Positions 16,488 through 24,028 of a stretch of 64,000 nucleotides of DNA are shown piece by piece. The translations under genes were made by a program, and so were the position numbers. The notes under the pieces are model-generated. The model was given only the letters and a program-made list of their open reading frames with translations. It had not been told where the DNA came from and did no database searches. Each line of letters starts with the position of its first letter. The first letter of the stretch is position 1. Location of the stretch: assembly GCF_017876795.1 (NCBI RefSeq), contig NZ_JAGIOR010000007.1, positions 124,001-188,000 on the forward strand, in the 5' to 3' direction. The DNA is from Rhizobium leguminosarum (lineage in GTDB: Bacteria; Pseudomonadota; Alphaproteobacteria; Rhizobiales; Rhizobiaceae).

Positions 16488-17552
16488 GGATCAGATGGTA
16501 ATCAGCATTTAGCCTTTCAGCAAATGATCAGCTGACACGCTCGTAGTTGGCCCTTCCAAAGGCGGACATACGGTTGAGCGCACTGGCGGCGATGTGCGTT
16601 TCGGTGGTCTGGTTTTCGATGTTCCTGGCGTGCAGCCGGTCGCCGATGACCGACTTCCAGCGCCCTATCTGAGTTTCGATCCGGGATCTCTGATTATAAC
16701 CGGTCGCGGCCTGCCAGGCCATCCGGCCGTGTTTGGCGATATGCTCGATATGCTGGTTCCGCTGGCAATTGCCGCCGGGAACAGCGTTCTTCGGAGGCGG
16801 GACAACGACATCGACTTCATGTCCGAAAGCGGCCGCCAGGCAATCTGAAACGCCAGAGCCATCATAGGCGCCGTCTGCCAGAAACCGACCTACCGGTGCA
16901 TCGACACGTTTGAGAAGACTTGGAAGCACGGTCTCGTCGCCAACGTGCTCGGTCGTCAGTTCGGATGCGAGAATGTCTCCGCTGTCAGGATCGAGGGCAA
17001 GGTGCAGCTTTCGCCAGGTCTTACGAGCGCCTTTGGCACCGTGCTTGTGACCGTTCCAGCCAACCTCGCTGTAAACCTTCAGTCCTGTGCTGTCCACGAT
17101 CAGAGTGATCGGCTTGTCGGACGCACGGCGCTTTTGTGCCACCTTCAGGCCCATGCCGCGCCGAGAAAGGGTCGAGAAATCCGGCACCGGCAGGGCCAAC
17201 CCCATCAGCTTCGCAATCGACCGCATGAAGCCTTGGGTCTGGCGCAACGCCAGGCTGAACGTAACTCGCAGTGTCAGGCAGATCTCGATCGCAAGATCGG
17301 AATACCTGCGCTGTCCGCCCGGCGTCTGGCGCCGTGCCGCCATCCATTCTTGCGCGACATCCTCCGAAACCCAGATCGTCAGATCGCCTCGACGGCGCAG
17401 GCTCTCGTTATACGCCGGCCAGTTCGTAACCCGGTACCGCCCCTTCTGGAATTTGCCACGACGGCTATCGTGAAATTTGTAGGGCATCGGACCGGCTCAC
17501 AGTTGGGAAAAATGCGGCAATAGCTCCCCAACACGATCCGTGCAACACGGTC
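16475..17552 (-). mobile_element. IS5-family element (IS903-like), copy 1, 1078 bp
   Basis: The element is bounded by perfect 18-bp inverted repeats: GACCGTGTTGCACGGATC at 16475-16492 and its reverse complement ending at 17552. It contains one transposase gene. The flanking bases (AAAC left, TAAC right) show no 9-bp target duplication, so the site was rearranged after insertion. A copy of identical length lies at 61269-62346. Confidence 0.9.
16528..17487 (-). CDS. IS5-family transposase (copy 1)
   Basis: The 319-residue product starts MPYKFHDSRRGKFQKG and has the IS5/IS903 pattern: YSDLAIEICLTLR, the first aspartate in TLIVDSTGLKVY, the second in FLADGAYDGSGV, and the glutamate region RSRIETQIGRWKSVIG. 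It is full length with all catalytic residues. It differs from the second copy at one residue I noticed (RRQTPGGQ against RRQTRGGQ). The gene is likely active or very recently active, given the near identity of the copies. Confidence 0.92.
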   Translation of the reverse strand: MPYKFHDSRRGKFQKGRYRVTNWPAYNESLRRRGDLTIWVSEDVAQEWMAARRQTPGGQRRYSDLAIEICLTLRVTFSLALRQTQGFMRSIAKLMGLALPVPDFSTLSRRGMGLKVAQKRRASDKPITLIVDSTGLKVYSEVGWNGHKHGAKGARKTWRKLHLALDPDSGDILASELTTEHVGDETVLPSLLKRVDAPVGRFLADGAYDGSGVSDCLAAAFGHEVDVVVPPPKNAVPGGNCQRNQHIEHIAKHGRMAWQAATGYNQRSRIETQIGRWKSVIGDRLHARNIENQTTETHIAASALNRMSAFGRANYERVS

Positions 17553-17660
17553 TAACAATACCAAATTATGCCTTTCCCCAACGTCCGGCTTCAAGCATTG
17601 TTTAAAACTTGCATACTAAAGGTTGACGGGAGGGCCGAGGGTATCAGGGGCACAAATGCG

Positions 17661-18626
17661 ATGCGTAAGAGGATCAGGGTTCATCAGCTACGGGTGGGAA
17701 TGTTTGTGGAAGATGTGGAGAGTGGCGGGCCGCATACCACCCACAGGTTCAGCCCCTTCGCGATTTCGTCGCCCGACGAAGTCAGTCGGATGATGAACAG
17801 CAATCTAATGACTGTCGTGATTGATGTCCGCAAGGGACTGGATGTCGAGCCGGGTGTACCATCGTATCAGCCAACCGACGGCAGCATTTTCGACACGCAA
17901 CTCTTGGCGAGTTTCTCGGCAGGCGATATCAAAGTGGCCAGGCAGTGCATCACGGACACGAAACCTCACATTCGGGATGTGTTGTCGGAGGCAAGGATCA
18001 ACGGCGCTTTTGCCGCTCACGCCGCGTCGGCTGCTGTCGAAAAGATCATGACCTCGGCGATGGACAATGCTGGCGCGCTCATTGCTGTTGCGAAGCTGAA
18101 GGAAAAGGACGAGATCACGTTTCTTCACTCGCTCGCGGTTAGCGCGTTGATGATTGCGTTTGGTCGCAGTCTCGGGCATGCAGAAGACGATGTGCGGCTG
18201 CTCGGAATTGGCGGGCTGGTTCATGATCTGGGAAAAATGGCTCTTCCGAATACGATATTGACGAAGACTGGTAAGCTCACTGCCGAGGAAATGAACCTCG
18301 TCCGGAAGCACCCCCAGCGGGGATACGAGCTTGTCTCCCAGCTGGAGAACTCTCCGCAGCAGGTGCTTGATATATGCCTGTATCATCACGAAAAGTTCGA
18401 CGGTTCGGGCTACCCTCGCAAAATAGCAGGCACGAAGATACCCTACGTCGCGCGTCTTGCAGCCATCTGTGATGTCTACGACGCGCTAACGACGATCAGG
18501 CCCTATAAGCGGGCATGGTCGCAGAGCGAGGCCGTCAACATGATGATGAATTCACCGGGGCATTTCGACACAGACTTGCTGTCTGCCTTTGTGTCGAAGA
18601 TGGTCATTCACGGCACTCTGCACTAA
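17661..18626 (+). CDS. HD-GYP domain cyclic-di-GMP phosphodiesterase
   Basis: The start is taken at ATG 17661 because the family's N-terminal domain begins just after (RVHQLRVGMFVEDV). The 321-residue product carries an N-terminal DUF3391-type region (about residues 3-120) and a C-terminal HD-GYP domain with VHDLGK (H188, D189), CLYHHEKFDGSGYP (GYP at about 248-250) and ICDVYDALTTIRPY. HD-GYP proteins hydrolyse c-di-GMP, lowering levels of this second messenger and favouring motility over attachment. No receiver domain or membrane segment is present, so the input signal is unclear. It begins 108 bases after the IS5 copy 1, so its native promoter may be altered. Confidence 0.88.
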   Translation: MRKRIRVHQLRVGMFVEDVESGGPHTTHRFSPFAISSPDEVSRMMNSNLMTVVIDVRKGLDVEPGVPSYQPTDGSIFDTQLLASFSAGDIKVARQCITDTKPHIRDVLSEARINGAFAAHAASAAVEKIMTSAMDNAGALIAVAKLKEKDEITFLHSLAVSALMIAFGRSLGHAEDDVRLLGIGGLVHDLGKMALPNTILTKTGKLTAEEMNLVRKHPQRGYELVSQLENSPQQVLDICLYHHEKFDGSGYPRKIAGTKIPYVARLAAICDVYDALTTIRPYKRAWSQSEAVNMMMNSPGHFDTDLLSAFVSKMVIHGTLH

Positions 18627-18874
18627 CTAAAAATCCGCGGGGATTCGGGAAGTAAAGGTCGAACTCCCATCGAGAATGGGCATTAAGCTTGGCCACCTGT
18701 GAAGCCGGCGATCCAATTGCGCCCGAGGGACTGGTAGTGCGCAAGATAATCCAGGTAGCAGCATATTGTCTGGTAAACTCTTCGCACGAACTCTGTGGCT
18801 CATCAATAGCCTCGAGCCGGTGGAAGAGGGCAGTCTGCTTTAACGCCTGAACCCAGAGCACAATCGCCTCGGAA

Positions 18875-19025
18875 AACGAAAAAGCCTGCCGCGGGAGGAG
18901 GTGCGGCAGGCTTTCGAATTGAACAACGGCTGGGAGGAGGAGTGCCACTGTCCGGTCAAGCGCCCCTTGGGAGGAGGAATAGGTCACCTGAGACACGAAG
19001 CTTTGCGGGAGGAGGTGCATCGCTT
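18875..19025 (-). ncRNA. Candidate small RNA with four CCUCCUCCC anti-Shine-Dalgarno hairpins
   Basis: On the minus strand, CCTCCTCCC occurs four times at complements of 19007-19015, 18969-18977, 18932-18940 and 18893-18901, spaced 38, 37 and 39 nt. Each lies between complementary arms: CGAAGC/GCTTCG plus TGC/GCA for the first, a weak stem for the second, CAGTGGC/GCCGTTG (with two G-U pairs) for the third, and a perfect GCCTGCCGC/GCGGCAGGC for the fourth. The fourth is followed by TTTTT and acts as terminator. Known alphaproteobacterial small RNAs (CcsR and the cuckoo RNAs of rhizobia) expose the same motif in loops. I infer one transcript of about 150 nt; two shorter ones are possible. Confidence 0.75.
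18879..18911 (-). terminator. Intrinsic terminator of the small RNA, with anti-SD loop
   Basis: A perfect 9-bp GC-rich stem (18884-18892 with 18903-18911) encloses ACCTCCTCCC on the minus strand and is followed by TTTTT at 18883-18879 and then another T-run. The terminator loop itself carries the anti-Shine-Dalgarno motif. Confidence 0.8.
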
Positions 19026-19029
19026 CGAT

Positions 19030-19057
19030 ATATTGAACATACCAGAGGCAGCCTCAA
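19030..19057 (-). promoter_or_regulatory. Promoter-like boxes of the small RNA
   Basis: Reading the minus strand, TTGAGG (19057-19052) and CAATAT (19035-19030) are separated by 16 bases. This is compatible with a sigma-70 or a heat-shock-type (RpoH, CTTGAA/CCATAT-like) promoter. It would start transcription at about 19023, exactly at the base of the first hairpin. Confidence 0.5.
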
Positions 19058-19299
19058 CCGCCAGCGTTCAGATCGCAGTGCAGCCGTGCGTTTGCTGCAA
19101 TGCAATATAAATCCTTCCATGCTTTTCGCCAATTATCGTCGAGACGCAGCTTTCTCCGGTTGGGCTCGAGCCGAGAACGAATTCCCTCACTTTGGCGGAG
19201 GACATTCAGCACGGCTTCAGGACCACCCTCGGACAAGCCAATCGTAAAGGTTGAAGCTGATATCTGTGCTGCCAAGCTCCTCGCCATAGAGTCTGATCC

Positions 19300-19577
19300 G
19301 TTTGCCATCCTCGGCCGCTTGGCCCCATGGTCGACTTTCCTTTCGGGCTTCTTTCTGCGCGACTGGTTTGTATAAGCCGGGCCGAGTTTGCGGCCCCAGG
19401 CCGGATCGTTTCATAAGACACGACAATGCGACGCTCTGACAGCATTTCCTCGATCATCCGCAGGCTCAAAGGGAAGCGGAAATACAGCCAGACCGCATAG
19501 GTGATGATATGCGGTAGATAGCGGTGGTTCTTGTAACCGATAATCGGCGCGCTCATTTCAGCCCAATTATCCGTCAA
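19300..19577 (-). pseudogene. IS6-family transposase, N-terminal fragment with frameshifts
   Basis: The minus strand encodes APIIGYKNHRYLPHIITYA, then VWLYFRFPLSLRMIEEMLSE and RRIVVSYETIR, the conserved N-terminus of IS6-family transposases. After ETIR the similarity jumps to another frame (GRKLGPAY, RRKKPERK) and then fades. The catalytic DDE domain is missing. The downstream 19026-19300 region shows no other gene. Confidence 0.7.
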
Positions 19578-20015
19578 CCGTTAGGCTGCAGACAACGTGA
19601 CGACGCCCAGTGGCTCTTATAGCGATGCGTCGTAACATCGTTCGGCATGTTCAGGCTCATGACGTTAAATACCGCCCCAAATGTCAAGGCGACGTTGCCG
19701 CACAGATCGATGCCATGATCAACATGGTTGCAAAAGCCCCCATAAGCTTGAGACAGGACACTTCTGAAATGGATTGGATCATACCGCCGTGCCGGCGCCG
19801 GAACCAGAGACTCGCCGGGTTCCGAGGAATACACCGCACTCCGCGCAAAATCTTCCAGCGCGGCGTCCGTCCACCACATATAAAGATTTCCCTGACATTG
19901 TCATCTTGTGCACTGCTCCTCACCAGGTGATTTCTCCAGGAAGACTACTCGTGCTTAGGGACACGTACTCGCGGACTGACGTGCTGCCTTTCCAAAATTG
20001 CCGAGAGCGAAACGC
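19578..20015. other. 438-base stretch without a recognised gene
   Basis: A minus-strand frame of 101 codons (19574-19879) exists but has no family resemblance and no good ribosome binding site. This looks like debris between the IS6 fragment and the regulatory cluster. Confidence 0.4.
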
Positions 20016-20426
20016 TCAAAGCGACGACGGATTGTCTTTGCCACCAGATCGAAAAACCGTTGCCAGCATTACGCCAGGTTCGAGAACGGTCCACCGCGTC
20101 ACGATCGCCAGTCTGACACCGTCCTTTCGCCGGTGCCCCACCTGTCCGGTCCATGACCCCTTGTTACGCACTTCGGTCCGAAGGTCCTCCACGTCCGCCG
20201 GAAATTGCGTGTCCAGGAGATCGTGAACCACCTTTCCCACGGCCTCCGACGCGGACCACCCGTAGAGCTGCTCGCAGCCCGAGGTCCAGCGCTTGATGAC
20301 GCCGTCGAAGCCGTGGACGATGAGGTTGGCGCCGTCGAACATGCGCACGATCCGGTCCAGGTCGGTTTCACTGGTAGCGTATTCCAGCACAGCGTGCTCC
20401 AGAGTCTGTCTCTTCGAAGTCGTCAT
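20016..20426 (-). CDS. Single PAS-domain protein
   Basis: The 136-residue product is one PAS domain: LDRIVRMFDGANLIVHGFDG, IKRWTSGCEQLYGWSASEA with the typical PAS WN-like core, then GKVVHDLLDT and GHRRKDGVRLAIVTRW. No kinase, diguanylate cyclase or HTH output follows; a stop ends the frame at 20016. It overlaps the 3' end of the upstream Crp/Fnr gene by 59 bases, so the two are co-transcribed and may be translationally coupled. It could be a stand-alone sensor domain that interacts with another regulator, or the remains of a larger sensor kinase. The ligand is unknown. Confidence 0.65.
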   Translation of the reverse strand: MTTSKRQTLEHAVLEYATSETDLDRIVRMFDGANLIVHGFDGVIKRWTSGCEQLYGWSASEAVGKVVHDLLDTQFPADVEDLRTEVRNKGSWTGQVGHRRKDGVRLAIVTRWTVLEPGVMLATVFRSGGKDNPSSL

Positions 20427-21102
20427 CCGGGTCTTCGTCGGCGGCGCGGGCTAATGCCGACCGGCTGGGAACCTTGAACTGATGCTTGTCCGCAGGCAAT
20501 AGTATGCCCTTGGCGACCAGTTTTGTAAGGGTCCTAGACACGGTCTCGATCGTCATGCTGAGATGGTCGGCGATGTCGGCGCGGACCATCGGCAGACTGA
20601 TCATCCGGCCGTCCCGCCCCTCATTCCGCTCCAGCCGATGAAGAAGGAAGGTGCAGACGCGCTGCTCGGCGTTCTTGTGGGACAGGAGGAGCAAGTGGTC
20701 CTGCGCTGCCGAAATTTCGTCGCGGAGTTGCGACAGAAGTTGAAGCCGGAAATCAGGAACCAGTTGCAGTTCCTCTTCCAGCGTGCGCTTGTTCATCCGG
20801 GTGAAGGCCACGTCATCGATTGCCTCGCCTGCGAACATGTAACGGTTGCCAAAAGACAAGCCGACCAGGTCGCCCGCGCCAAGAAACCCGATGATGAGAC
20901 GGCGGCCGTCCGAAAGAAACCGGCATATGCGGACATTTCCGCGGATGATGCGAAACACATGGCGGGCGGCGTCGCCCTCGAAGAAGATCGTGGTTCCCGA
21001 CTGTGCAGTCTCGACTGTCTGGCGCAGGAACAGCGGCGCGAAGTCGATCATTCCGTGCGCCCGCGGCCGTTCGAGTGAGTGAATGTTCGATACCGCTTGC
21101 AT
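20368..21102 (-). CDS. Crp/Fnr-family regulator, FixK-like
   Basis: The start is ATG 21102 with GGGGGAG upstream. The 244-residue product has a cyclic-nucleotide-binding-type beta roll (TIFFEGDAARHVFRIIRG, LIIGFLGAGDLVGLS), a long dimerisation helix, and an HTH with MVRADIADHLSMTIETVSRT. The recognition helix contains E-x-V-S-R, the signature of proteins that bind TTGAT-N4-ATCAA-type sites. The four N-terminal cysteines of oxygen-sensing FNR are absent, so it belongs with FixK. Five matching sites precede transcription units in the following 16 kb, making this the probable regulator of the cluster. It diverges from a response regulator gene. Confidence 0.85.
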   Translation of the reverse strand: MQAVSNIHSLERPRAHGMIDFAPLFLRQTVETAQSGTTIFFEGDAARHVFRIIRGNVRICRFLSDGRRLIIGFLGAGDLVGLSFGNRYMFAGEAIDDVAFTRMNKRTLEEELQLVPDFRLQLLSQLRDEISAAQDHLLLLSHKNAEQRVCTFLLHRLERNEGRDGRMISLPMVRADIADHLSMTIETVSRTLTKLVAKGILLPADKHQFKVPSRSALARAADEDPDDDFEETDSGARCAGIRYQ

Positions 21103-21187
21103 GTCGTGGCTCCCCCGTTGTGTGGCCTGGAGTAGAGTTGACAGGAGCCTGATGACACAGGGATGCGAGAAGCGTAAGAATTGATGC

Positions 21188-21210
21188 GATTGTGTAACAA
21201 TCCGTAACAA
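21188..21210 (+). promoter_or_regulatory. Direct repeats between the FixK-like and response regulator genes
   Basis: GTAACAA occurs at 21194-21200 and 21204-21210, ten bases apart, a spacing typical of tandem OmpR-type binding. The first copy also lies in a palindrome GATTGT-GTA-ACAATC (21188-21202). The site sits 16 bases before the response regulator start and could mediate autoregulation or control of the divergent FixK-like gene. Confidence 0.45.
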
Positions 21211-21225
21211 CTCGAGAATGCTGGG

Positions 21226-21969
21226 ATGACGAGCGGAACTGCCAGGCGGACCCGCATACTTGTCGTAGATGACGATGTCCGGATCCAAAGAATGCTCGCG
21301 CAGTATCTCGGCGAAGAGGGATTCGACGTCGACGTAGCGGGGGGCACCTCGCACATGCGCGCCAGAATGGCGGGGGCGAAATTCGACGCCGTCCTGCTCG
21401 ATCTCATTCTGCCGGGAGACTGTGACGGGCTCCAGCTCGCCAGGGAAATCCGTTCAGGTTCTGACGTTCCCATCATCATGCTGTCCGGCCGCGACGACGT
21501 CATGGATCGCGTCGTCGGACTCGAGCTTGGTGCGGACGACTACATTGGCAAGCCTTTTCATCTGAGGGAGGTGCTGGCTCGGATAAAGACCGTGCTAAGG
21601 CGCAGAAGCCCGGCAGGCGACCCGGTCAGGGTTGATGGTGACGTTTTACGCTTCGAGGGGTGGAAGCTCGGTGTGGAACAACGGGCGGTGACCAACCCTG
21701 CCGGAGACGAAGTGGCGCTGTCGACGGGTGAGTTCGACATGCTGCACGTGTTCGCCATCCATGCCGGCCGGGTCCTTACGCGAGACATGCTGATGGATCT
21801 GACGCGTAAGCGAGGCCGCGACGGTTTCGACCGCACGATCGACGCGCTGATCGTCAGGCTCCGTCGCAAGATCGAGACGGACCCGACAAACCCCCGCCTG
21901 ATAAAGTCCGTTCGCGGCGTCGGATATCTCTTTACAGCAAGGCTGGAGACGGCTTCTGGTCAACCCTGA
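21226..21969 (+). CDS. OmpR-family response regulator
   Basis: The 247-residue product has a receiver domain (ILVVDDDVRIQRMLAQYL; phospho-acceptor aspartate in AVLLDLILPG; conserved lysine in DYIGKPFHLRE) and a C-terminal winged helix ending FDRTIDALIVRLRRKIE and SVRGVGYLFT. No histidine kinase gene is adjacent, so it is an orphan here; the neighbouring PAS protein lacks kinase domains. It diverges from the FixK-like gene, suggesting joint control of the stress cluster. Its 3' end overlaps the convergent downstream gene by 38 bases. Confidence 0.9.
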   Translation: MTSGTARRTRILVVDDDVRIQRMLAQYLGEEGFDVDVAGGTSHMRARMAGAKFDAVLLDLILPGDCDGLQLAREIRSGSDVPIIMLSGRDDVMDRVVGLELGADDYIGKPFHLREVLARIKTVLRRRSPAGDPVRVDGDVLRFEGWKLGVEQRAVTNPAGDEVALSTGEFDMLHVFAIHAGRVLTRDMLMDLTRKRGRDGFDRTIDALIVRLRRKIETDPTNPRLIKSVRGVGYLFTARLETASGQP

Positions 21970-22375
21970 CCATCAGGCCATGATCCCACCGACGAAACCG
22001 GTCTTCGCTTTCCATCTCTGTGAAATCGCTTGGGCACCGCGCCCAGAACCGCATGAAGTTGCATCCCGCCGATCGCCTCCTCAACGAGGTGAACAGGACG
22101 TCCGCGATGGTCACGTCGTCAATGACGCTCGCCGCCACGAAGATCGGAACGTCCATCAATCGCCCGGCGATCGGATGCGGACCAATCCGGTAGGCGGCCA
22201 GCCCGCGCACATACCCTGCAGGATCTTTCAACGAGACGAGCGTCCATCGATCGGCGCTCGCCACCACTTGCGCCCAGTCGTGGGCAGAGAAGCACGGAGC
22301 CGCCACCTGGACCAGGCTGTAGGCGTGCAGCGCATCGTCCAGGTGGAGCGGGTGGACGCAATATCCCGACGTCAT
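21932..22375 (-). CDS. Hypothetical protein, possibly GNAT-like
   Basis: The start is ATG 22375, chosen for GGAGG eight bases upstream; a longer frame to 22444 lacks such support. The 147-residue product has no motif I can name with certainty. Segments such as VASADRWTLVSLKDPAGYVR and GLAAYRIGPHPIAGRLMDVP could belong to an acetyltransferase-like fold, but the acetyl-CoA loop is not clear. It converges on the response regulator. A FixK-type box at 22486 lies 110 bases upstream and could serve this gene, the divergent Hsp20 gene, or both. Confidence 0.6.
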   Translation of the reverse strand: MTSGYCVHPLHLDDALHAYSLVQVAAPCFSAHDWAQVVASADRWTLVSLKDPAGYVRGLAAYRIGPHPIAGRLMDVPIFVAASVIDDVTIADVLFTSLRRRSAGCNFMRFWARCPSDFTEMESEDRFRRWDHGLMVRVDQKPSPALL

Positions 22376-22485
22376 GGTGGCTTCCTCCTCGATCGAGAGG
22401 AGATCTTCGCATGCTCCGGCAGTTGGGGCCTTGTCCCAGGTCAATCCTCAGTGTGGGGAAACTTGAATGACAAAAGCGGGGTGAT

Positions 22486-22499
22486 TTGACGGTGATCAA
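22486..22499. promoter_or_regulatory. FNR/FixK box upstream of hsp20
   Basis: TTGACGGTGATCAA matches TTGA-N6-TCAA with near-perfect half sites. It is centred about 87 bases before the Hsp20 start and between two divergent genes. Confidence 0.65.
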
Positions 22500-22579
22500 A
22501 GACCGAAAATGAGATGGGCTGTTCTATATGCGCGTCGCCGCCTGTGAAGGACGGCATTCTTGAGAGAAGGAGAATGACA

Positions 22580-23089
22580 ATGGCAGACTCTCCAACGAAA
22601 CTTTCTGTTAAGACCGAAGCGAGACCGGCGGCGCCCGCCGACCGCTGGTGGCCCCTCGAAAGCCTCCGGTCCGAGATCGACCGCGTGTTCAGCGACTTCG
22701 GGAGCCCGTCGATTTTCGACCGGGCCTTCAGCAGGATGCCCACCGCGTTCTCGCGCGGCATGCTCGCCGTCGATCTCGTTGAATCCGACAAAGCCTTCGA
22801 GCTGTCGGCCGAGCTTCCAGGTGTCGACGCCAAGGATCTTGATATCACGCTCGCCGACGGTGTGCTCACCATCAAGGGTGAGAAGAACGAGGCCAAGGAA
22901 GAGAAGGAAAAGGACTATTACCTTTCCGAACGGCGCTACGGATCGTTTCACCGAAGCCTGGAATTGCCGCGCGGCGTGGATAGCGAGAAGATCGAGGCGA
23001 AGTTCTCCAACGGCGTTCTCAAGGTCACGCTGCCGAAGACGCCAGAGCGGCAGAAGAACGACAAGAAGATCACGGTCACGGCGGCCTGA
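22580..23089 (+). CDS. Hsp20/alpha-crystallin small heat shock protein
   Basis: The start is ATG 22580, seven bases after AAGGAG; an ATG at 22574 is too close to that site. The 169-residue product has an N-terminal region with WWPLESLRSEIDRVFSDF, an alpha-crystallin domain (VDLVESDKAFELSAELPGV, GVLTIKGEK, FHRSLELPRGVD, FSNGVLKVTLPK) and a short tail. These proteins hold unfolding proteins in an ATP-independent way in the cytoplasm. The FixK box upstream suggests induction by oxygen limitation, as for related small heat shock proteins in other dormancy regulons. A strong terminator follows. Confidence 0.92.
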   Translation: MADSPTKLSVKTEARPAAPADRWWPLESLRSEIDRVFSDFGSPSIFDRAFSRMPTAFSRGMLAVDLVESDKAFELSAELPGVDAKDLDITLADGVLTIKGEKNEAKEEKEKDYYLSERRYGSFHRSLELPRGVDSEKIEAKFSNGVLKVTLPKTPERQKNDKKITVTAA

Positions 23090-23138
23090 CGGTCACCCCC
23101 TCCGCTACGCCGAGGGGGTGGCGTACGGTGGCGCGGAG

Positions 23139-23168
23139 AGAGGGAGGGGCGGACCCCTCCCTCTTTTT
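23139..23168 (+). terminator. Intrinsic terminator of hsp20
   Basis: GAGGGAGGGG (23140-23149) pairs perfectly with CCCCTCCCTC (23154-23163) across CGGA and is followed by TTTTT (23164-23168). A second hairpin with arms CACCCCCTC and GAGGGGGTG precedes it. The T-run touches the stop codon of the convergent BON gene. Confidence 0.85.
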
Positions 23169-23815
23169 CAGTTGATGCGGATGTGGTTCTCAACGGCGGC
23201 AACGCCTGGTACGGACCAGGCAGTCCGTTCGGCGACGCCGCGCTCGTGCCAGGCGCGCACGCCGCCTTCGAGAACGACCTTGTCGTCCTCAACCTTGACC
23301 GAGATGCCTCCAGCGTCAACTTCGGCGCTCCGTTTCAGCGCGTCCTCGATCCGACGGCGGACGTCCGGCACCGTCGGGCACGGCCGTATCGTCAGCAGAT
23401 TGACGACGCCAACCACGCCGCCCAGTTTCCTGACTGCTCGTTCGGCGGCAGCCCTCTGGAACTGCCAGCGCACTTCGCCCGACAACGTCACCCAGCCGCC
23501 CTCGACCTTTACATGAACCGGTCCCTCCGGAAGCGCGGTGTTCCAGGCGATGATGTCGATCGCCCGCGATGCGATCTGGTCGTCCGCATGCTGCCTGTGA
23601 CCGACGCACCGCACCTCGATCTCCACAGCCACCGCCCGGACGCCCTTCACCCGCGCTGCGACGTCTTCCGCTGTCAGCTTTTCTGCATAGGTCGACACAT
23701 GACCGGAGAGGGTCGCGATGCCATCTTCCACCGAGACGCCGATATGGGCGGCGTCGATGCTGGGTTCGAACGCCAGTTCGTCGAGTATGTCTTGTTGGAT
23801 TGCCAAGTCCGTCAT
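23168..23815 (-). CDS. Protein with three BON domains
   Basis: The start ATG 23815 has AGGAGG upstream. The 215-residue product consists of three BON repeats at about residues 5-70, 80-145 and 148-213, each with the DGIATLSGHV / GGWVTLSGEV / DKVVLEGGV strand followed by an A-x-x-x-x-G-V-x-x-V helix. There is no signal peptide, lipobox or membrane segment, unlike OsmY. Cytoplasmic BON proteins of this kind often occur with CBS-domain and universal stress genes in rhizobial and proteobacterial stress clusters. The ligand is thought to be phospholipid or a small molecule in other members but is unproven here. Confidence 0.85.
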   Translation of the reverse strand: MTDLAIQQDILDELAFEPSIDAAHIGVSVEDGIATLSGHVSTYAEKLTAEDVAARVKGVRAVAVEIEVRCVGHRQHADDQIASRAIDIIAWNTALPEGPVHVKVEGGWVTLSGEVRWQFQRAAAERAVRKLGGVVGVVNLLTIRPCPTVPDVRRRIEDALKRSAEVDAGGISVKVEDDKVVLEGGVRAWHERGVAERTAWSVPGVAAVENHIRIN

Positions 23816-23962
23816 TTCTACCTCCTATTGGGTTCCGAAGCCCGTTGGCCTCGTAGGGTATGATGCACCGTCCGAGATTTCTGGCGTTGCGCTTGGTCAA
23901 TTGAACCTGGCGGCGGCCTGCATCTCCCCAAAATTGCCCGCAGGAGAGCCGCGAACAGGTCT

Positions 23963-23976
23963 TTGACCTTCGTCAA
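23963..23976. promoter_or_regulatory. FNR/FixK box upstream of the MBL operon
   Basis: TTGACCTTCGTCAA matches TTGA-N6-TCAA and is centred about 60 bases before the MBL-fold gene. This spacing fits an activator site close to -41 of a promoter with a short leader. Confidence 0.7.
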
Positions 23977-24028
23977 CGTGCTGTCGTCCGAGGTGCCTTA
24001 AAGTACCTGACAACCCATAGGAGTTGTC

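Noticed and set aside
16945..17523. 192-codon plus-strand frame inside both IS5 copies
   Set aside because: It is antisense to the transposase and exists only because the transposase codons avoid stops on the other strand.
18893..19015. The four GGGAGGAGG repeats read as ribosome binding sites on the plus strand
   Set aside because: None is followed by a plausible gene, whereas the minus-strand reading gives loops, a terminator and a promoter.
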